Shown here: positions 1 to 8,792 of the stretch, in pieces
Layout: each line of letters opens with the position of its first letter
Numbering within the stretch: position 1 is the stretch's first letter
Source: Smaragdicoccus niigatensis DSM 44881 = NBRC 103563
GTDB taxonomy: Bacteria > Actinomycetota > Actinomycetes > Mycobacteriales > Mycobacteriaceae
NCBI RefSeq assembly: GCF_000380645.1
Contig: NZ_AQXZ01000019.1
Coordinates: forward strand, 648,761-712,760
DNA length: 64,000 nucleotides
Reading direction: 5' to 3'
Notes under the pieces: generated by a model
Seen by the model: the letters and a program-made list of their open reading frames with translations, nothing else
Told to the model about the DNA's origin: nothing
The model's database searches: none
Position numbers and translations under genes: made by a program

Positions 1-1031
1 ATGGGTTTGTCGAGAGGGAGCTCCGCAAGGGCCTCACCCGAGAGGATGCGGTCCTTGGGAATGAGCGTCGCGCCCGGGATCCGGACGATGTCCCACTCGA
101 CGGGTTCGCGCACATCGATGATCGCGATGTCCTTGCCGGAGCGAACCATCTCGTCGAGTTCGCGGGCCGTGATCGTGGATTCAGCTGCGGCGGCCTGCCC
201 CTCCTCCGAGACGACACCGCAGAACTCCTCGTAGTCGATGAGTTCGGTGATCGGCTGGCGGTCGGGATCGCGGCGCAGCCGGATCGTGCGGTAGCTCATC
301 TCGAGCGCGTCGTAGACCATGAGACGGCCGAGCAGCGGCTCGCCGGTACCGGTGATGAGCTTGATCGCCTCAGTGACCATGATCGAGCCGATCGATGCGC
401 ACAGCACACCGAGCACGCCACCCTCGGCGCACGACGGGACCATGCCGGGCGGCGGCGGCTCCGGGTAGAGGTCGCGGTAGTTCAGTCCCTGCTCGTCCGG
501 CGCGGCTTCCCAGAAGACCGATGCCTGACCCTCAAACCGGTAGATCGAGCCCCACACGTAGGGCTTGCCGGCCAGGACAGCAGCGTCGTTGACGAGGTAG
601 CGCGTGGCGAAGTTGTCCGTGCCGTCGAGGATGAGGTCGTACTGCGCGAACAGCTCGACCGCGTTCTCGGGCTCGAGCCGGTCGGTGTGCAGCACGACGT
701 TGACCAGCGAGTTGATATTCCGGATCGAGTCGCGAGCCGACTCCGCCTTGGGCCGGCCGACGTCGGGTTCGCCGTGGATGACCTGACGCTGGAGGTTCGA
801 CTCATCGACGACGTCGAACTCGACGATGCCGATGGTGCCGACCCCAGCCGCGGCCAGGTACAGCAGAGCGGGTGAACCGAGCCCGCCCGCACCGATGACC
901 AGCACCTTGGCGTTCTTGAGCCGCTTCTGCCCCACCACACCGATGTCCGGAATGATGAGGTGACGGCTGTAGCGGGCGATTTCATCCCGCGTCAGCTCGG
1001 CAGCTGGCTCCACCAACGGTGGCAATGACAT
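1..1031 (-). CDS. moeZ: Adenylyltransferase/sulfurtransferase MoeZ (3' end cut by window edge)
   Basis: E1-like enzyme that adenylates the C-terminal glycine of ubiquitin-like sulfur carriers (MoaD, CysO family) and then passes sulfur to them through a rhodanese domain. The frame begins at ATG 1031 with a GAGGAG ribosome site a few bases upstream and stays open to base 1 (343 codons). The N-terminal ThiF domain shows the nucleotide loop GAGGLGSPAL, the LQRQ motif and the PSCAEGGVLG active-cysteine segment. A rhodanese domain begins near residue 280 (DVREPVEWDIVRIPGA); its catalytic loop lies beyond the edge. The M. tuberculosis protein is about 390 residues, so roughly 50 are missing. Followed on the same strand pattern by DUF3152 upstream, as in Rv3206c-Rv3207c. 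Confidence 0.93.
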   Translation of the reverse strand, partial: MSLPPLVEPAAELTRDEIARYSRHLIIPDIGVVGQKRLKNAKVLVIGAGGLGSPALLYLAAAGVGTIGIVEFDVVDESNLQRQVIHGEPDVGRPKAESARDSIRNINSLVNVVLHTDRLEPENAVELFAQYDLILDGTDNFATRYLVNDAAVLAGKPYVWGSIYRFEGQASVFWEAAPDEQGLNYRDLYPEPPPPGMVPSCAEGGVLGVLCASIGSIMVTEAIKLITGTGEPLLGRLMVYDALEMSYRTIRLRRDPDRQPITELIDYEEFCGVVSEEGQAAAAESTITARELDEMVRSGKDIAIIDVREPVEWDIVRIPGATLIPKDRILSGEALAELPLDKP

Positions 1032-1161
1032 TGAGGGCTCCTCACAGCGATGTCGCAACGCCCATACGGGTAACCGCGCGTTTCATTTGAGATCAACGCA
1101 TAAGTGCGGCGCAAACTTCCCGGTCATTGTCACGCAGACGCCGGGGCGAGCCAAACCGCGG

Positions 1162-2055
1162 TTACTTCGCCGGGACCGGATACGGCCAGGCGTTCGGCTT
1201 ACATTCCTTGCCATCCTTGGGCACGACGCCGGCCGGGTCGAGGTTGTAGACCTCGTTGTTCGCGGTGCCGAACGTCTGCTGCATCATGACCGGCGCGAGG
1301 CCACCGTCGGTATCGCACGGCGCATGCTGGTGGAACCCGATCGCGTGTCCGACCTCGTGGTTGATGACATACCGACGGTATGCGCCGATGTCACCGTCGA
1401 AGGCGACCGCACCACGAACCCATCGCGGCGCCGTGATGACGACTCGGTTGTTGTCCTGGTCGTAGCACGAGGTGTCGACCGGAACGTCGAAGCCGCAGAT
1501 CTTGCGCGCAGTGGTCTGCGCGGCGAACGAGATGCGGAAGTCGGGTGTACCGCTGTCGATACGCTGGAATCCGAACTTCTTGTCCTTGGTCCAACTCTTG
1601 GGGTCCGCGAGAGTGTCGTCGACGATTTTCGCGAACTTCTCATCGCCACCCAACGCAGTGGTGTCGTTGCCGTCTTCGACCTCGACCATGTACGTGAAGA
1701 CGTGTCCACCGCCGACCTGCTTTGTCGTGCCCGGAACGGTGTGCCAGGTGCCATCACCGAACACCTCGAACGAGGCACCGTCTGGCAAGGCATACGACGG
1801 CGTTGCCGGGTTGAAGGGCCCGTCCGCCTTCGGGCCGATGATGCCGGTTTCCTTGGCCGCGACAACGGTCGGCGGCGGCGTCCCATTCTTCTTTGCGTCC
1901 GAGCTGCCCCACAGCGTGTCGGCGAGGACCAAGAGCGTCACCACGGCGAGAACCGGGATCGCGTAAATGCGCCAGCCGTACAAATCGATGTTCCGGCGCA
2001 GCCATCCCTTTCGCGGCGTCTCAGTCGGCGACGGGTCGAGGTCGGTCACCCACAC
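1162..2055 (-). CDS. DUF3152 membrane-anchored zincin-like protein (Rv3207c-like)
   Basis: Starts at GTG 2055. One N-terminal membrane segment (about residues 29-45) follows a short basic cytoplasmic tail; the rest should lie outside the membrane. The C-terminal half carries a zinc-peptidase-like HEVGH motif followed by PVMMQQT, which resembles a Met-turn. The third histidine position expected eleven residues into the motif is shifted: the sequence reads HEVGHAIGFHQH. Two cysteine pairs may form disulfides. DUF3152 is widespread in Mycobacteriales; no substrate is known to me. It lies between moeZ and a divergently transcribed TetR gene, the conserved Rv3206c-Rv3208 order. Protease activity is an inference from the motif. 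Confidence 0.88.
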   Translation of the reverse strand: MWVTDLDPSPTETPRKGWLRRNIDLYGWRIYAIPVLAVVTLLVLADTLWGSSDAKKNGTPPPTVVAAKETGIIGPKADGPFNPATPSYALPDGASFEVFGDGTWHTVPGTTKQVGGGHVFTYMVEVEDGNDTTALGGDEKFAKIVDDTLADPKSWTKDKKFGFQRIDSGTPDFRISFAAQTTARKICGFDVPVDTSCYDQDNNRVVITAPRWVRGAVAFDGDIGAYRRYVINHEVGHAIGFHQHAPCDTDGGLAPVMMQQTFGTANNEVYNLDPAGVVPKDGKECKPNAWPYPVPAK

Positions 2056-2114
2056 AGAATGTCATGTCGCCGCCCGAACCGGACCACCAGCCACGCGGTT
2101 ATCATGGACAAACC

Positions 2115-2136
2115 CCGCTCGAAGAGTCTCGAGCGG
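2115..2136. promoter_or_regulatory. Stem-loop / dyad in the DUF3152-TetR divergent region
   Basis: Arms CCGCTCGA (2115-2122) and TCGAGCGG (2129-2136) are exactly complementary around a 6-base loop. The dyad lies between the start codons of two divergent genes, so it may be the operator of the neighbouring TetR regulator or a hairpin in its leader. Nothing in the sequence decides between these. Confidence 0.35.
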
Positions 2137-2181
2137 CCTGAGTCGACGGGACGATTGCGCGTGACAGAGGTAGGCAACCGA

Positions 2182-2823
2182 ATGTTTTCGGAGCCGGGGA
2201 ACACGCAACGCAAGGGTGGTCGCCTTCCTCGCGAGGAGCGTCGTAACCAATTGCTGGCCGCCGCCACTGAGATATTCGTGACGCGGGGCTACCACGCCGC
2301 CCAGATGGATGAGATCTCCGAACGCGCCGGAGTCAGCAAGCCTGTTCTCTACCAACACTTCCCGGGCAAACTCGACCTCTACATCGCGGTCCAGGAGCGC
2401 TACCTCGACAGCTTGTTGAGCGGCGTGCGCAATGCCCTCGCCTCGACGACCGACAACCGAGAGCGCATTCGCGCCGCGATCGCGGCCTACTACGAGTTCG
2501 TCGACCACGAGTCGGAGGGATTCCGTCTGGTCTTCGAATCCGATATCCGCAGCGAACCGACGGTGTCCAAGCGCGTCGATGAAACGCTCACCGCCTGCGG
2601 AGACGAGATCTTCCGCCTGATCTCGGAAGACTCGGGCCTCGACGCCGCCCGCTCTCGCATCATCGCCGAGGCGCTCGTCGGTATGAGCCAGCAGACCGCT
2701 CGCTGGTGGCTAGACGCGGACCGCCCCATCACCAAGAACGAAGCGGTCGACATGACAGTCCTGCTGGCCTGGGGTGGCATGGCCCGGGTGCCGTTGCAGC
2801 ACCCCGGCCACGCGCTGCAGTAA
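2182..2823 (+). CDS. TetR/AcrR family transcriptional regulator (Rv3208-like)
   Basis: A 213-residue one-component repressor. The N-terminal helix-turn-helix is clear: a TetR first helix (NQLLAAATEIFVTRGY), then MDEISERAGVSKPVLYQHFPGKLDLY, which is the recognition helix region at about residues 37-62. The remaining helical domain would bind an unknown ligand. I place the start at ATG 2182 because GAGGTAGG lies about eight bases upstream; the open frame runs much further up, and GTG 2161 is the alternative. It is divergent from the DUF3152 gene and its stop touches the convergent DUF3107 gene with no spacer. Synteny matches Rv3208. Target genes are not visible. Confidence 0.9.
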   Translation: MFSEPGNTQRKGGRLPREERRNQLLAAATEIFVTRGYHAAQMDEISERAGVSKPVLYQHFPGKLDLYIAVQERYLDSLLSGVRNALASTTDNRERIRAAIAAYYEFVDHESEGFRLVFESDIRSEPTVSKRVDETLTACGDEIFRLISEDSGLDAARSRIIAEALVGMSQQTARWWLDADRPITKNEAVDMTVLLAWGGMARVPLQHPGHALQ

Positions 2824-3057
2824 CTAGGAGACCGGCGCGAATCCGACGCGGCCACCGTGGGCAGGTCCGATCTCGACGTACGAGATCTTTCCGGCCTGAA
2901 TGAGGTACTTGCGACCCTTCTCATCGGTCAGCGACAGCACGCCCTCGCCCGTGCCGGACAGTGCCGCGGAGACGATCTTCTCGACCTCTTCGGGAGTCTG
3001 GATGCTCGAGATGACGAGCTCGCGCGGGCTCTCCGAAATACCGACCTTGACCTCCAC
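2824..3057 (-). CDS. DUF3107 family small protein (Rv3208A/TB9.4-like)
   Basis: A 77-residue protein starting at GTG 3057, with AGGAGGGG as a strong ribosome site just upstream. It is compact, with no membrane segment or signal peptide, and opens MEVKVGISESPREL. The family is conserved across Mycobacteriales next to the same TetR gene; its function is unknown to me. The stop codon abuts the TetR stop (adjacent convergent genes, zero spacer), so transcription from the two strands must meet here. The upstream neighbour on the same strand is the ferritin-like gene, 58 bases away, and the two could be one transcript. Confidence 0.88.
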   Translation of the reverse strand: MEVKVGISESPRELVISSIQTPEEVEKIVSAALSGTGEGVLSLTDEKGRKYLIQAGKISYVEIGPAHGGRVGFAPVS

Positions 3058-3115
3058 GAGAAGCCCCTCCTGACGACGTTGGTGTGTACGCCAGTCAGGC
3101 TATCCCAGGACTAGG

Positions 3116-3790
3116 TCAGCCCAACCCAAGCGTGACCATACGTTCGCTATGGGCCGATTCCATGCGGTCGAACAGCCGGACGATGTTGTTGAGGTCGCCC
3201 GTCGCGCTGATGAGGAGTTCGGTCAACTCCATCCGCTGCGCCATGATCATCTGCGCCTGAGTGACGGCCTCACCGAGCAGACGGCGGCCCCACAGAACCA
3301 GACGATCGCGCTCGGCGGTGTCGTTCTCGACGAGGGCACGAACTTCTTCGATGACGAACTCCGAGCTCGCCGTGCTTTCGAGGACCTCACGCACGATGGC
3401 GGCGACCTTCTTCGGCAGCGCCGATGCGATCTCCGCGTAGAAGTCGGCCGCAAGTCCGTCGGCGACGTAGAACTTGACGAGCGATTCGCCCCACGTCGAA
3501 GGGTTCGTCGCGGCGTGGTAGTCGTCGATCGCGGCGACGAACGGTTCCATCGCCGAAAGGGCGTCGCCACCGCGTTCGGCGATGGCCTTCTCGAGCATGG
3601 TGAAGTGCGACAACTCCGAGGCCGCCATCTTCGCGACCGCTACTCGGCCACGCAGCGACGGGGCCTGCTGCGCCTCTTCAGCCAGGCGATAGAAGGCCGA
3701 AACCTCGCCGTAGGCAAGGACAGCAAAGAGGTCCGCGATGCCCGGATGTTCGGTCGAAATCTGCGGGCCGGTCGCCTGTTCAGCTGTCAT
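3116..3790 (-). CDS. Ferritin-like fold protein (Rv3210c-like)
   Basis: A 224-residue, mostly helical cytoplasmic protein. The segment ADLFAVLAYGEVSAFYRLAE and the later AASELSHFTMLEKAI resemble the paired Glu/His helices of ferritin-like diiron proteins, and FYVADGLAADFYAEIA supplies a further helix. The family resembles tRNA-(ms2io6A) hydroxylase folds, but I cannot confirm a complete diiron ligand set by eye. ATG start at 3790. It sits between the DUF3107 gene and the divergent helicase rhlE, as Rv3210c does beside Rv3211. Role not established; a redox or RNA-modification role would be a guess. Confidence 0.82.
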   Translation of the reverse strand: MTAEQATGPQISTEHPGIADLFAVLAYGEVSAFYRLAEEAQQAPSLRGRVAVAKMAASELSHFTMLEKAIAERGGDALSAMEPFVAAIDDYHAATNPSTWGESLVKFYVADGLAADFYAEIASALPKKVAAIVREVLESTASSEFVIEEVRALVENDTAERDRLVLWGRRLLGEAVTQAQMIMAQRMELTELLISATGDLNNIVRLFDRMESAHSERMVTLGLG

Positions 3791-4008
3791 GGTCAGTGAG
3801 CCTATCGGGTCTCTTCGAAGTTCCAGACAATGGCACGATAGGATGCAGGCGGGGTTACGCTGCGGTTTTCCTGTATTTCACCTGGTCTGTTTTCTTACTA
3901 CCGGCCAGTCGAGATTCGCAGATCACTCAGCGCCCCCACGTCATTGCGCGCGCACGCCTTTTTTGGATGTAGCGAATCGGTGAGCTCCCTTAAGTCGGAG
4001 CCCCGCTT
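3791..4008. other. Intergenic region upstream of rhlE
   Basis: 218 bases between the divergent ferritin-like gene and the helicase. It must carry both promoters and any long leader of rhlE. An AT-rich stretch lies around 3880-3900 (tttcttacta). I see no convincing ORF, tRNA or strong hairpin. Confidence 0.4.
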
Positions 4009-5634
4009 TTGCCCAGCGAGCGCGCACCCATAGGAAGGCCAGGAACGCTGAGCAAGATCGCCATTTCGACCGAGGTTCTGGACACCACGCCAGACGCTGA
4101 GGGAACCCCGGTTCTCGAAGCCGAGTTCGATGAAACACACACCACCCCCACCTTCGCTGAGCTGGGCGTTCGCGAGGAAATCGTCCGCGCGCTGTCCGAC
4201 ATGCGCATCGAGCGCACCTTCGCGATCCAAGAACTGACACTCCCCCTCGCACTCGCCGGCGAGGACCTCATCGGCCAGGCCCGCACGGGCATGGGCAAGA
4301 CGTTCGGTTTCGCCGTTCCGTTGCTGCACCGGATCAGCACCGCGAGCGGCGCACTTGCCCCGCTGGACGGCACGCCGCGCGCGATCATCATCGTGCCGAC
4401 GCGTGAACTGTGCCTCCAGGTCAGCGAAGACATCGTCAATGCGACCAAGCACCTGCCCGAGGTCCGCAGCCTCGCCATCTACGGCGGCCGGCCGTACGAG
4501 CAGCAGATCGCGGCACTCAGGTCTGGCGTCGATGTCGTCATCGGAACCCCGGGCCGCCTTCTCGACCTCGCCAACCAGGGTCACCTGATCCTCGGCAAGA
4601 TCGGCGTTCTCGTGCTCGACGAAGCCGACGAGATGCTCGACCTCGGATTCCTTCCGGATATCGAGCGCATCCTCAACATGGTTCCGGACAAGCGTCAGAC
4701 GATGCTGTTCTCGGCGACCATGCCGGGCCCGATCATCACGCTCGCGCGCACGTTCCTCACCAAGCCGACCCACATCCGGGCCGAAGAGGCGCACGAGTCA
4801 TCGGTTCACGACCGCACCGAGCAGTTCATCTACCGCGCGCACTCGCTCGACAAGGCCGAGCTGGTCGCACGTGTCCTGCAGGCCGAGAGCCGCGGCGCGA
4901 CGATGATCTTCACGCGGACGAAGCGCACCGCGCAGAGCGTTGCCGACGATCTCGCCGATCGCGGTTTCTCGGTCGGCGCCGTGCACGGTGACCTCAACCA
5001 GGTCGCCCGCGAGAAGGCGCTGAACCGCTTCCGGGACGGCAAGATCGACGTGCTGGTCTGCACCGATGTCGCCGCTCGCGGTATCGACATCGACGACGTC
5101 ACCCACGTCATCAACTACCAGTGCCCCGAAGACGACAAGACTTTCGTCCACCGCATCGGGCGTACCGGCCGCGCCGGCCGGACCGGCGTCGCGATCACGC
5201 TCGTGGACTGGGATGACATCCCCCGCTGGCAGTCGATCGATCACGCGCTCAAGCTCGATATCCCGGATCCGGTCGAGACCTACTCGAGTTCGCCGCATCT
5301 GTTCAGCGACCTCGGTATCCCGGCCGACGCCAAGGGACGGCTCCGCAAGGCCGCCTCGGAGGCTCCGAAGCCCGAAGGCGAAAAGGCCGAGCCAGCCGAG
5401 CGTCCGGCGCGTAACCGCAACCGCACCCGGCAGCGCACCCGTGCCGGAAAGCCGGCTGGGGACGCCGCACCGGCCACTGCCGAAACTCCCGAAGTGGAAG
5501 AAGCAGTCGCGGACGCTCCGTCCGAGGAAGGCGACGCGACCGGAGCACCGAAGCGCCGTCGTCGACGTCGTGGTCGCGGCCGGGGACCCGGCGCCGAGGC
5601 CTCGACGGAATCGGTTGCCGCGTCGGCAGAGTAG
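4009..5634 (+). CDS. rhlE: DEAD-box ATP-dependent RNA helicase RhlE
   Basis: RNA helicase of the DEAD-box family, probably acting in ribosome assembly or mRNA turnover. Visible motifs in order: the Q-motif region RTFAIQELTLPLALAGEDLI, motif I QARTGMGKT, Ia PTREL, GG, TPGR, DEAD (VLDEADEMLDLGF), SAT, then in domain 2 IFTRTK, TDVAARGID and HRIGRTGRAG. The C-terminal 110 residues are a low-complexity tail rich in Arg, Ala, Glu and Pro, ending in arginine clusters likely to bind RNA. The first in-frame start is TTG 4009, but AGGAAGG at 4032-4038 is placed for a CTG at 4048, which gives a start nearer that of relatives. Matches Rv3211. Confidence 0.95.
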   Translation: MPSERAPIGRPGTLSKIAISTEVLDTTPDAEGTPVLEAEFDETHTTPTFAELGVREEIVRALSDMRIERTFAIQELTLPLALAGEDLIGQARTGMGKTFGFAVPLLHRISTASGALAPLDGTPRAIIIVPTRELCLQVSEDIVNATKHLPEVRSLAIYGGRPYEQQIAALRSGVDVVIGTPGRLLDLANQGHLILGKIGVLVLDEADEMLDLGFLPDIERILNMVPDKRQTMLFSATMPGPIITLARTFLTKPTHIRAEEAHESSVHDRTEQFIYRAHSLDKAELVARVLQAESRGATMIFTRTKRTAQSVADDLADRGFSVGAVHGDLNQVAREKALNRFRDGKIDVLVCTDVAARGIDIDDVTHVINYQCPEDDKTFVHRIGRTGRAGRTGVAITLVDWDDIPRWQSIDHALKLDIPDPVETYSSSPHLFSDLGIPADAKGRLRKAASEAPKPEGEKAEPAERPARNRNRTRQRTRAGKPAGDAAPATAETPEVEEAVADAPSEEGDATGAPKRRRRRRGRGRGPGAEASTESVAASAE

Positions 5635-5643
5635 CCTGCATTC

Positions 5644-6852
5644 GTGCTGGCACCGGAACGACGGACTCGGACCGATCTCGCAGTAGCGCTTGCGATCGGA
5701 GTTGTGGTCGCGCTCTTCGTCGGGTTGATGTGGTGGACGAGCGATTCGCGGAACACCACCTCGACTCCGATGGAAACCACGCTCCCCCCGCTGCCCTCGG
5801 CATCGGCGGTACCCGACGCGGTGTCCGAGCTGTGGCATGCGAAGAGCACCCGCACACCGGCAGCCATCGCCGTGCGGGGCTCGGTCGTCACCGCAGACGG
5901 CAGCACGATCGTCGGCCACGATGCGGCCACCGGACGTGAGCTGTGGCGGTATGCCGGGCCGGAACCTCTGTGCGACGTCATTGGGACGTGGTCATCGACG
6001 CTCGCCGTCTACCGGAACTCACTCGGTTGCGGCGACGTCATCGTGCTCAAGGGTGAAAACGGCGCGCGCGATGTCACGCGAAACAGCGACGCCGACGATC
6101 CGGTGGAACTGACGTCCGACGGCACCTACGTCGTGTCCCGCGGCAGTACGCGGATGGAAGTGTGGCGCAGCGACCTCGTCCGCACGCTCGAATACGGCCG
6201 CGTCGACGATCAGAACGTGTCGAACGCACAGCCACGCACTGGTTGTGCCTTGGTGTCGGCGGTGTCGTCGAGCGCGAAGTTGGCGCTGGTCGAGGACTGC
6301 GCGAGCGACGCCGGACTGCGGCTGAGCATCCTCGACCCCGCGCCGAAGGATGCGGCGAAACCAGAGGAGTTGGCGTCGACGATCATCCCGGACGTCGATC
6401 CCGATGACGCGACGGTTCGGCTCCTGGCGGCTGGCTCGGATCGGTTCGCGGCCTACATCGCCGAGCCTGGCAAGCCTGCGCGGATCGTCTATTTCGATGC
6501 GAAGGGCGAGCCGGACGGCGAGAAGGTGCTGCCGTCGGCGTTCACCGCCGATCCCGTCACCGCGAAGGTAGGTTCGGTCGTCATGGTCTGGGGCGGTTCG
6601 GACGTCTACGCCCTCGACACGACAACGCTCGACGTGCGGTGGTCTCGCGCGGGCGCCTTGGGGCCCGGTGCACTGATGGCCCACGACCTGCTGCTCCCCG
6701 TCAAGGACGGAATCGCGGTCATCGATCCCGAGACGGGCAAGGAGAAGCGGATCATGCGCGTACAGCGGGATTCGAACGCGCTCGTCACGACCGCCGTGGC
6801 GGGGAACGTGATCGTCGAGCAGCGGGGAACGGACGTCGTCGCGCTGCGTTGA
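5644..6852 (+). CDS. Membrane-anchored beta-propeller-like protein (Rv3212-like)
   Basis: A 402-residue protein starting at GTG 5644, ten bases after the rhlE stop, so probably cotranscribed with it. One N-terminal transmembrane helix (residues 12-31) precedes a Ser/Thr/Pro-rich linker and an extracytoplasmic domain whose repeated segments (DGSTIVGHDAATGRELWRY, DVYALDTTTLDVRW, DGIAVIDPETGKEKR) resemble blades of PQQ-type propellers. No enzyme motif is visible. The order rhlE then this gene matches Rv3211-Rv3212. An envelope scaffolding or binding role is a guess. Confidence 0.82.
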   Translation: MLAPERRTRTDLAVALAIGVVVALFVGLMWWTSDSRNTTSTPMETTLPPLPSASAVPDAVSELWHAKSTRTPAAIAVRGSVVTADGSTIVGHDAATGRELWRYAGPEPLCDVIGTWSSTLAVYRNSLGCGDVIVLKGENGARDVTRNSDADDPVELTSDGTYVVSRGSTRMEVWRSDLVRTLEYGRVDDQNVSNAQPRTGCALVSAVSSSAKLALVEDCASDAGLRLSILDPAPKDAAKPEELASTIIPDVDPDDATVRLLAAGSDRFAAYIAEPGKPARIVYFDAKGEPDGEKVLPSAFTADPVTAKVGSVVMVWGGSDVYALDTTTLDVRWSRAGALGPGALMAHDLLLPVKDGIAVIDPETGKEKRIMRVQRDSNALVTTAVAGNVIVEQRGTDVVALR

Positions 6853-6867
6853 TTTCGGAATCGCGGC

Positions 6868-8256
6868 CTAGATGAACACGTCCAGCAACATGACCATCCC
6901 GAGCCCGAACACCGACAGCACGGTCTCCATGAGCGACCACGTCTTGATCGTCTGCCCGACGCCGAGGCGGAAGTACTCCTTGACCAGCCAGAATCCGGCG
7001 TCGTTGACGTGCGAGAAGAACAGCGAGCCCGCCCCGATCGCGAGAACGACAAGCGACACCTGACCGCTGTCCATCCCGCCGACCAAGCCGAGGATGAGCG
7101 AGGACGCGGTGATCGTGGCGACGGTCGCCGAACCGGTCGCGAGGCGAATGAGCACGGCGAGCACCCACGCCAGCAGGATCACCGAGATCGAGACGCCTTC
7201 GGCCCATCGAGCCAGCATCGTGCCGATTCCGCTGTCGACGAGGACCTGCTTGAATCCCCCGCCGGCCGCAACGATGAGAATGATCCCGGCGACGGCAGGC
7301 AGTCCGGATTCGACCGACTTCATGATGGCATGGCGACTGAGCCCCGCACCCCGGCCCAACGTGAACATCCCGACCACCACTGCGATGAGCAGCGCGATCA
7401 GTGGCGTGCCGAGAGCATCGAAAACCTGCCGGACCGTGTTCTTCTGGTCGTCGATGAAGATGTCGACCAGGGCCTTGCCGAGCATCAACGCGACTGGCAG
7501 CAGGACCGAGAACATCGTCAGTGCGAACGACGGCCGCTTACGTTCTTCCTCGTCTCCGTCGGATGCCTCGAACGTGTCCGGCGCCGAGACGACGACCCAC
7601 TTGCCGGCCAGACGTCCGAACAGCGGACCGGCCACGATGATCGTCGGAATCGCGACGACGACACCCAGCGCCAGCGTGACGCCGAGGTCGGCGCCCAGGA
7701 GTCCGACGGCGGTCAGCGGTCCCGGGTGCGGCGGGACGAACCCGTGCATCGCGGACAGGCCGGCGAGTGCCGGGATACCGATCGTGATGAGCGACTGCTG
7801 CGAACGCCGAGACACGAGGTAAATGACCGGCATCAACAGCACGAGTCCGATTTCGAAGAACATCGGCAACCCGATGATGGCTCCGACCAGCGCCATTGCC
7901 CAGGGCAGTGCCCGCGGAGAGGCCGCCCCGACGATGGTGTCGACGATTTCGTCCGCGCCGCCGGAGTCGGCGAGCAATTTGGCGAACATCGCACCGAGCG
8001 CGATGAGGATGCCGACGCCGGCCGCGGTCGAGCCGAAGCCGTCGGTGAACGACTTGAGCACCGTCGTGAGGTTCTCGCCGGCCACGATTCCAACCGTCAG
8101 ACCACCGAAGATCAGTGCCAGGAACGGGTGCAACTTCGCGACCGTGATGAGAATGACGATGACCGCGATACCAGCGAGGAAAGCCGCGATGAGCTGCCAC
8201 GATGAGGCTACCGGCTCGACGATCTTCGGGGCGTCGGCGGCAAGAATGGTGATCAT
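6868..8256 (-). CDS. gntP: Gluconate:H+ symporter, GntP family
   Basis: A 462-residue polytopic inner-membrane permease for gluconate or a related sugar acid, with about a dozen hydrophobic helices. Family features include AKLHPFLALIFGGL near the N terminus and the loop SAMHGFVPPHPGPLTAVGLL. The C-terminal half shows SATVATITASSLIL and FFSHVNDAGFWLVKEYF, both typical of GntP. Starts at ATG 8256; the gene upstream, gluconokinase, ends at 8253, so the two overlap by ATGA and are translationally coupled. The pair imports gluconate and traps it as 6-phosphogluconate for the pentose phosphate pathway. No GntR regulator is adjacent. Convergent with the propeller gene, with only 15 bases between the stop codons. 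Confidence 0.95.
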   Translation of the reverse strand: MITILAADAPKIVEPVASSWQLIAAFLAGIAVIVILITVAKLHPFLALIFGGLTVGIVAGENLTTVLKSFTDGFGSTAAGVGILIALGAMFAKLLADSGGADEIVDTIVGAASPRALPWAMALVGAIIGLPMFFEIGLVLLMPVIYLVSRRSQQSLITIGIPALAGLSAMHGFVPPHPGPLTAVGLLGADLGVTLALGVVVAIPTIIVAGPLFGRLAGKWVVVSAPDTFEASDGDEEERKRPSFALTMFSVLLPVALMLGKALVDIFIDDQKNTVRQVFDALGTPLIALLIAVVVGMFTLGRGAGLSRHAIMKSVESGLPAVAGIILIVAAGGGFKQVLVDSGIGTMLARWAEGVSISVILLAWVLAVLIRLATGSATVATITASSLILGLVGGMDSGQVSLVVLAIGAGSLFFSHVNDAGFWLVKEYFRLGVGQTIKTWSLMETVLSVFGLGMVMLLDVFI

Positions 8257-8753
8257 CGGTTCTCCCGTCCGATCTTCGACAGGTATTCCTCGACGATCGT
8301 GTCGATGGATTGGTCGACGTCGATGACAACGCCGTGCTCATCGGCATCGAGCGGTTCGAGGGTGGCGAACTGCGAAGCGAGGAGTGACGCCGGCATGAAG
8401 TGGCCGGGCCGACTGGCCTGACGTGCGGCGATGACTTCCGGCGTGCCACTCAGGTGCAATACCTCGAGGTCTGGGCAGTGCCGCCGTAGCTGATCCCGGT
8501 ACTTCCGTTTGAGCGCCGAACAGCTCATGACCCCGCCGTCCGGGTGGTCGGCCAGCCACTGCCCGACCTTCTCGAGCCAGGGATGGCGATCGTCATCGTC
8601 GAGTGGATGCCCGGCCGACATCTTCGCGATGTTGGCCGCCGGATGCAGGTCGTCGGCGTCTTCGAACGGCACCCGCAAACGTTGCGCCAACGCCGCTCCG
8701 ACGGTCGACTTTCCGGAGCCGGAGACCCCCATGACCACTATCTGCGACGCCAT
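8253..8753 (-). CDS. gntK: Gluconokinase
   Basis: ATP-dependent phosphorylation of gluconate to 6-phosphogluconate in the cytoplasm. The 166-residue protein has the P-loop GVSGSGKST at residues 8-16, DADDLHPAANIAKMSAGHPLDDDDRHPWL for substrate contact, SCSALKRKYRDQLR and HLSGTPEVIAARQASRPGHFMP, all standard for the GntK/IdnK family; length is normal. ATG 8753 has an AAGGGAAA purine run about eleven bases upstream. First gene of the gntK-gntP operon, divergent from the two-component regulator gene at 8859. Confidence 0.95.
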   Translation of the reverse strand: MASQIVVMGVSGSGKSTVGAALAQRLRVPFEDADDLHPAANIAKMSAGHPLDDDDRHPWLEKVGQWLADHPDGGVMSCSALKRKYRDQLRRHCPDLEVLHLSGTPEVIAARQASRPGHFMPASLLASQFATLEPLDADEHGVVIDVDQSIDTIVEEYLSKIGRENR

Positions 8754-8792
8754 ACGTCAATCATTTCCCTTGGTAGCCAACCTAAACAGCGA

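Noticed and set aside
1087-2181. Long N-terminal extension of the TetR gene at 2182
   Set aside because: It is antisense to the DUF3152 gene; a good ribosome site stands before ATG 2182 and the extension resembles no protein.
7009-8205. 398-codon plus-strand frame opposite gntP
   Set aside because: Extremely Arg/Asp/Glu/Gln-rich mirror of membrane codons; no family.
8778-8790. Iron-box-like CCAACCTAAA near gntK
   Set aside because: Only one half matches a DtxR/IdeR site; the other half does not, so it is probably chance.
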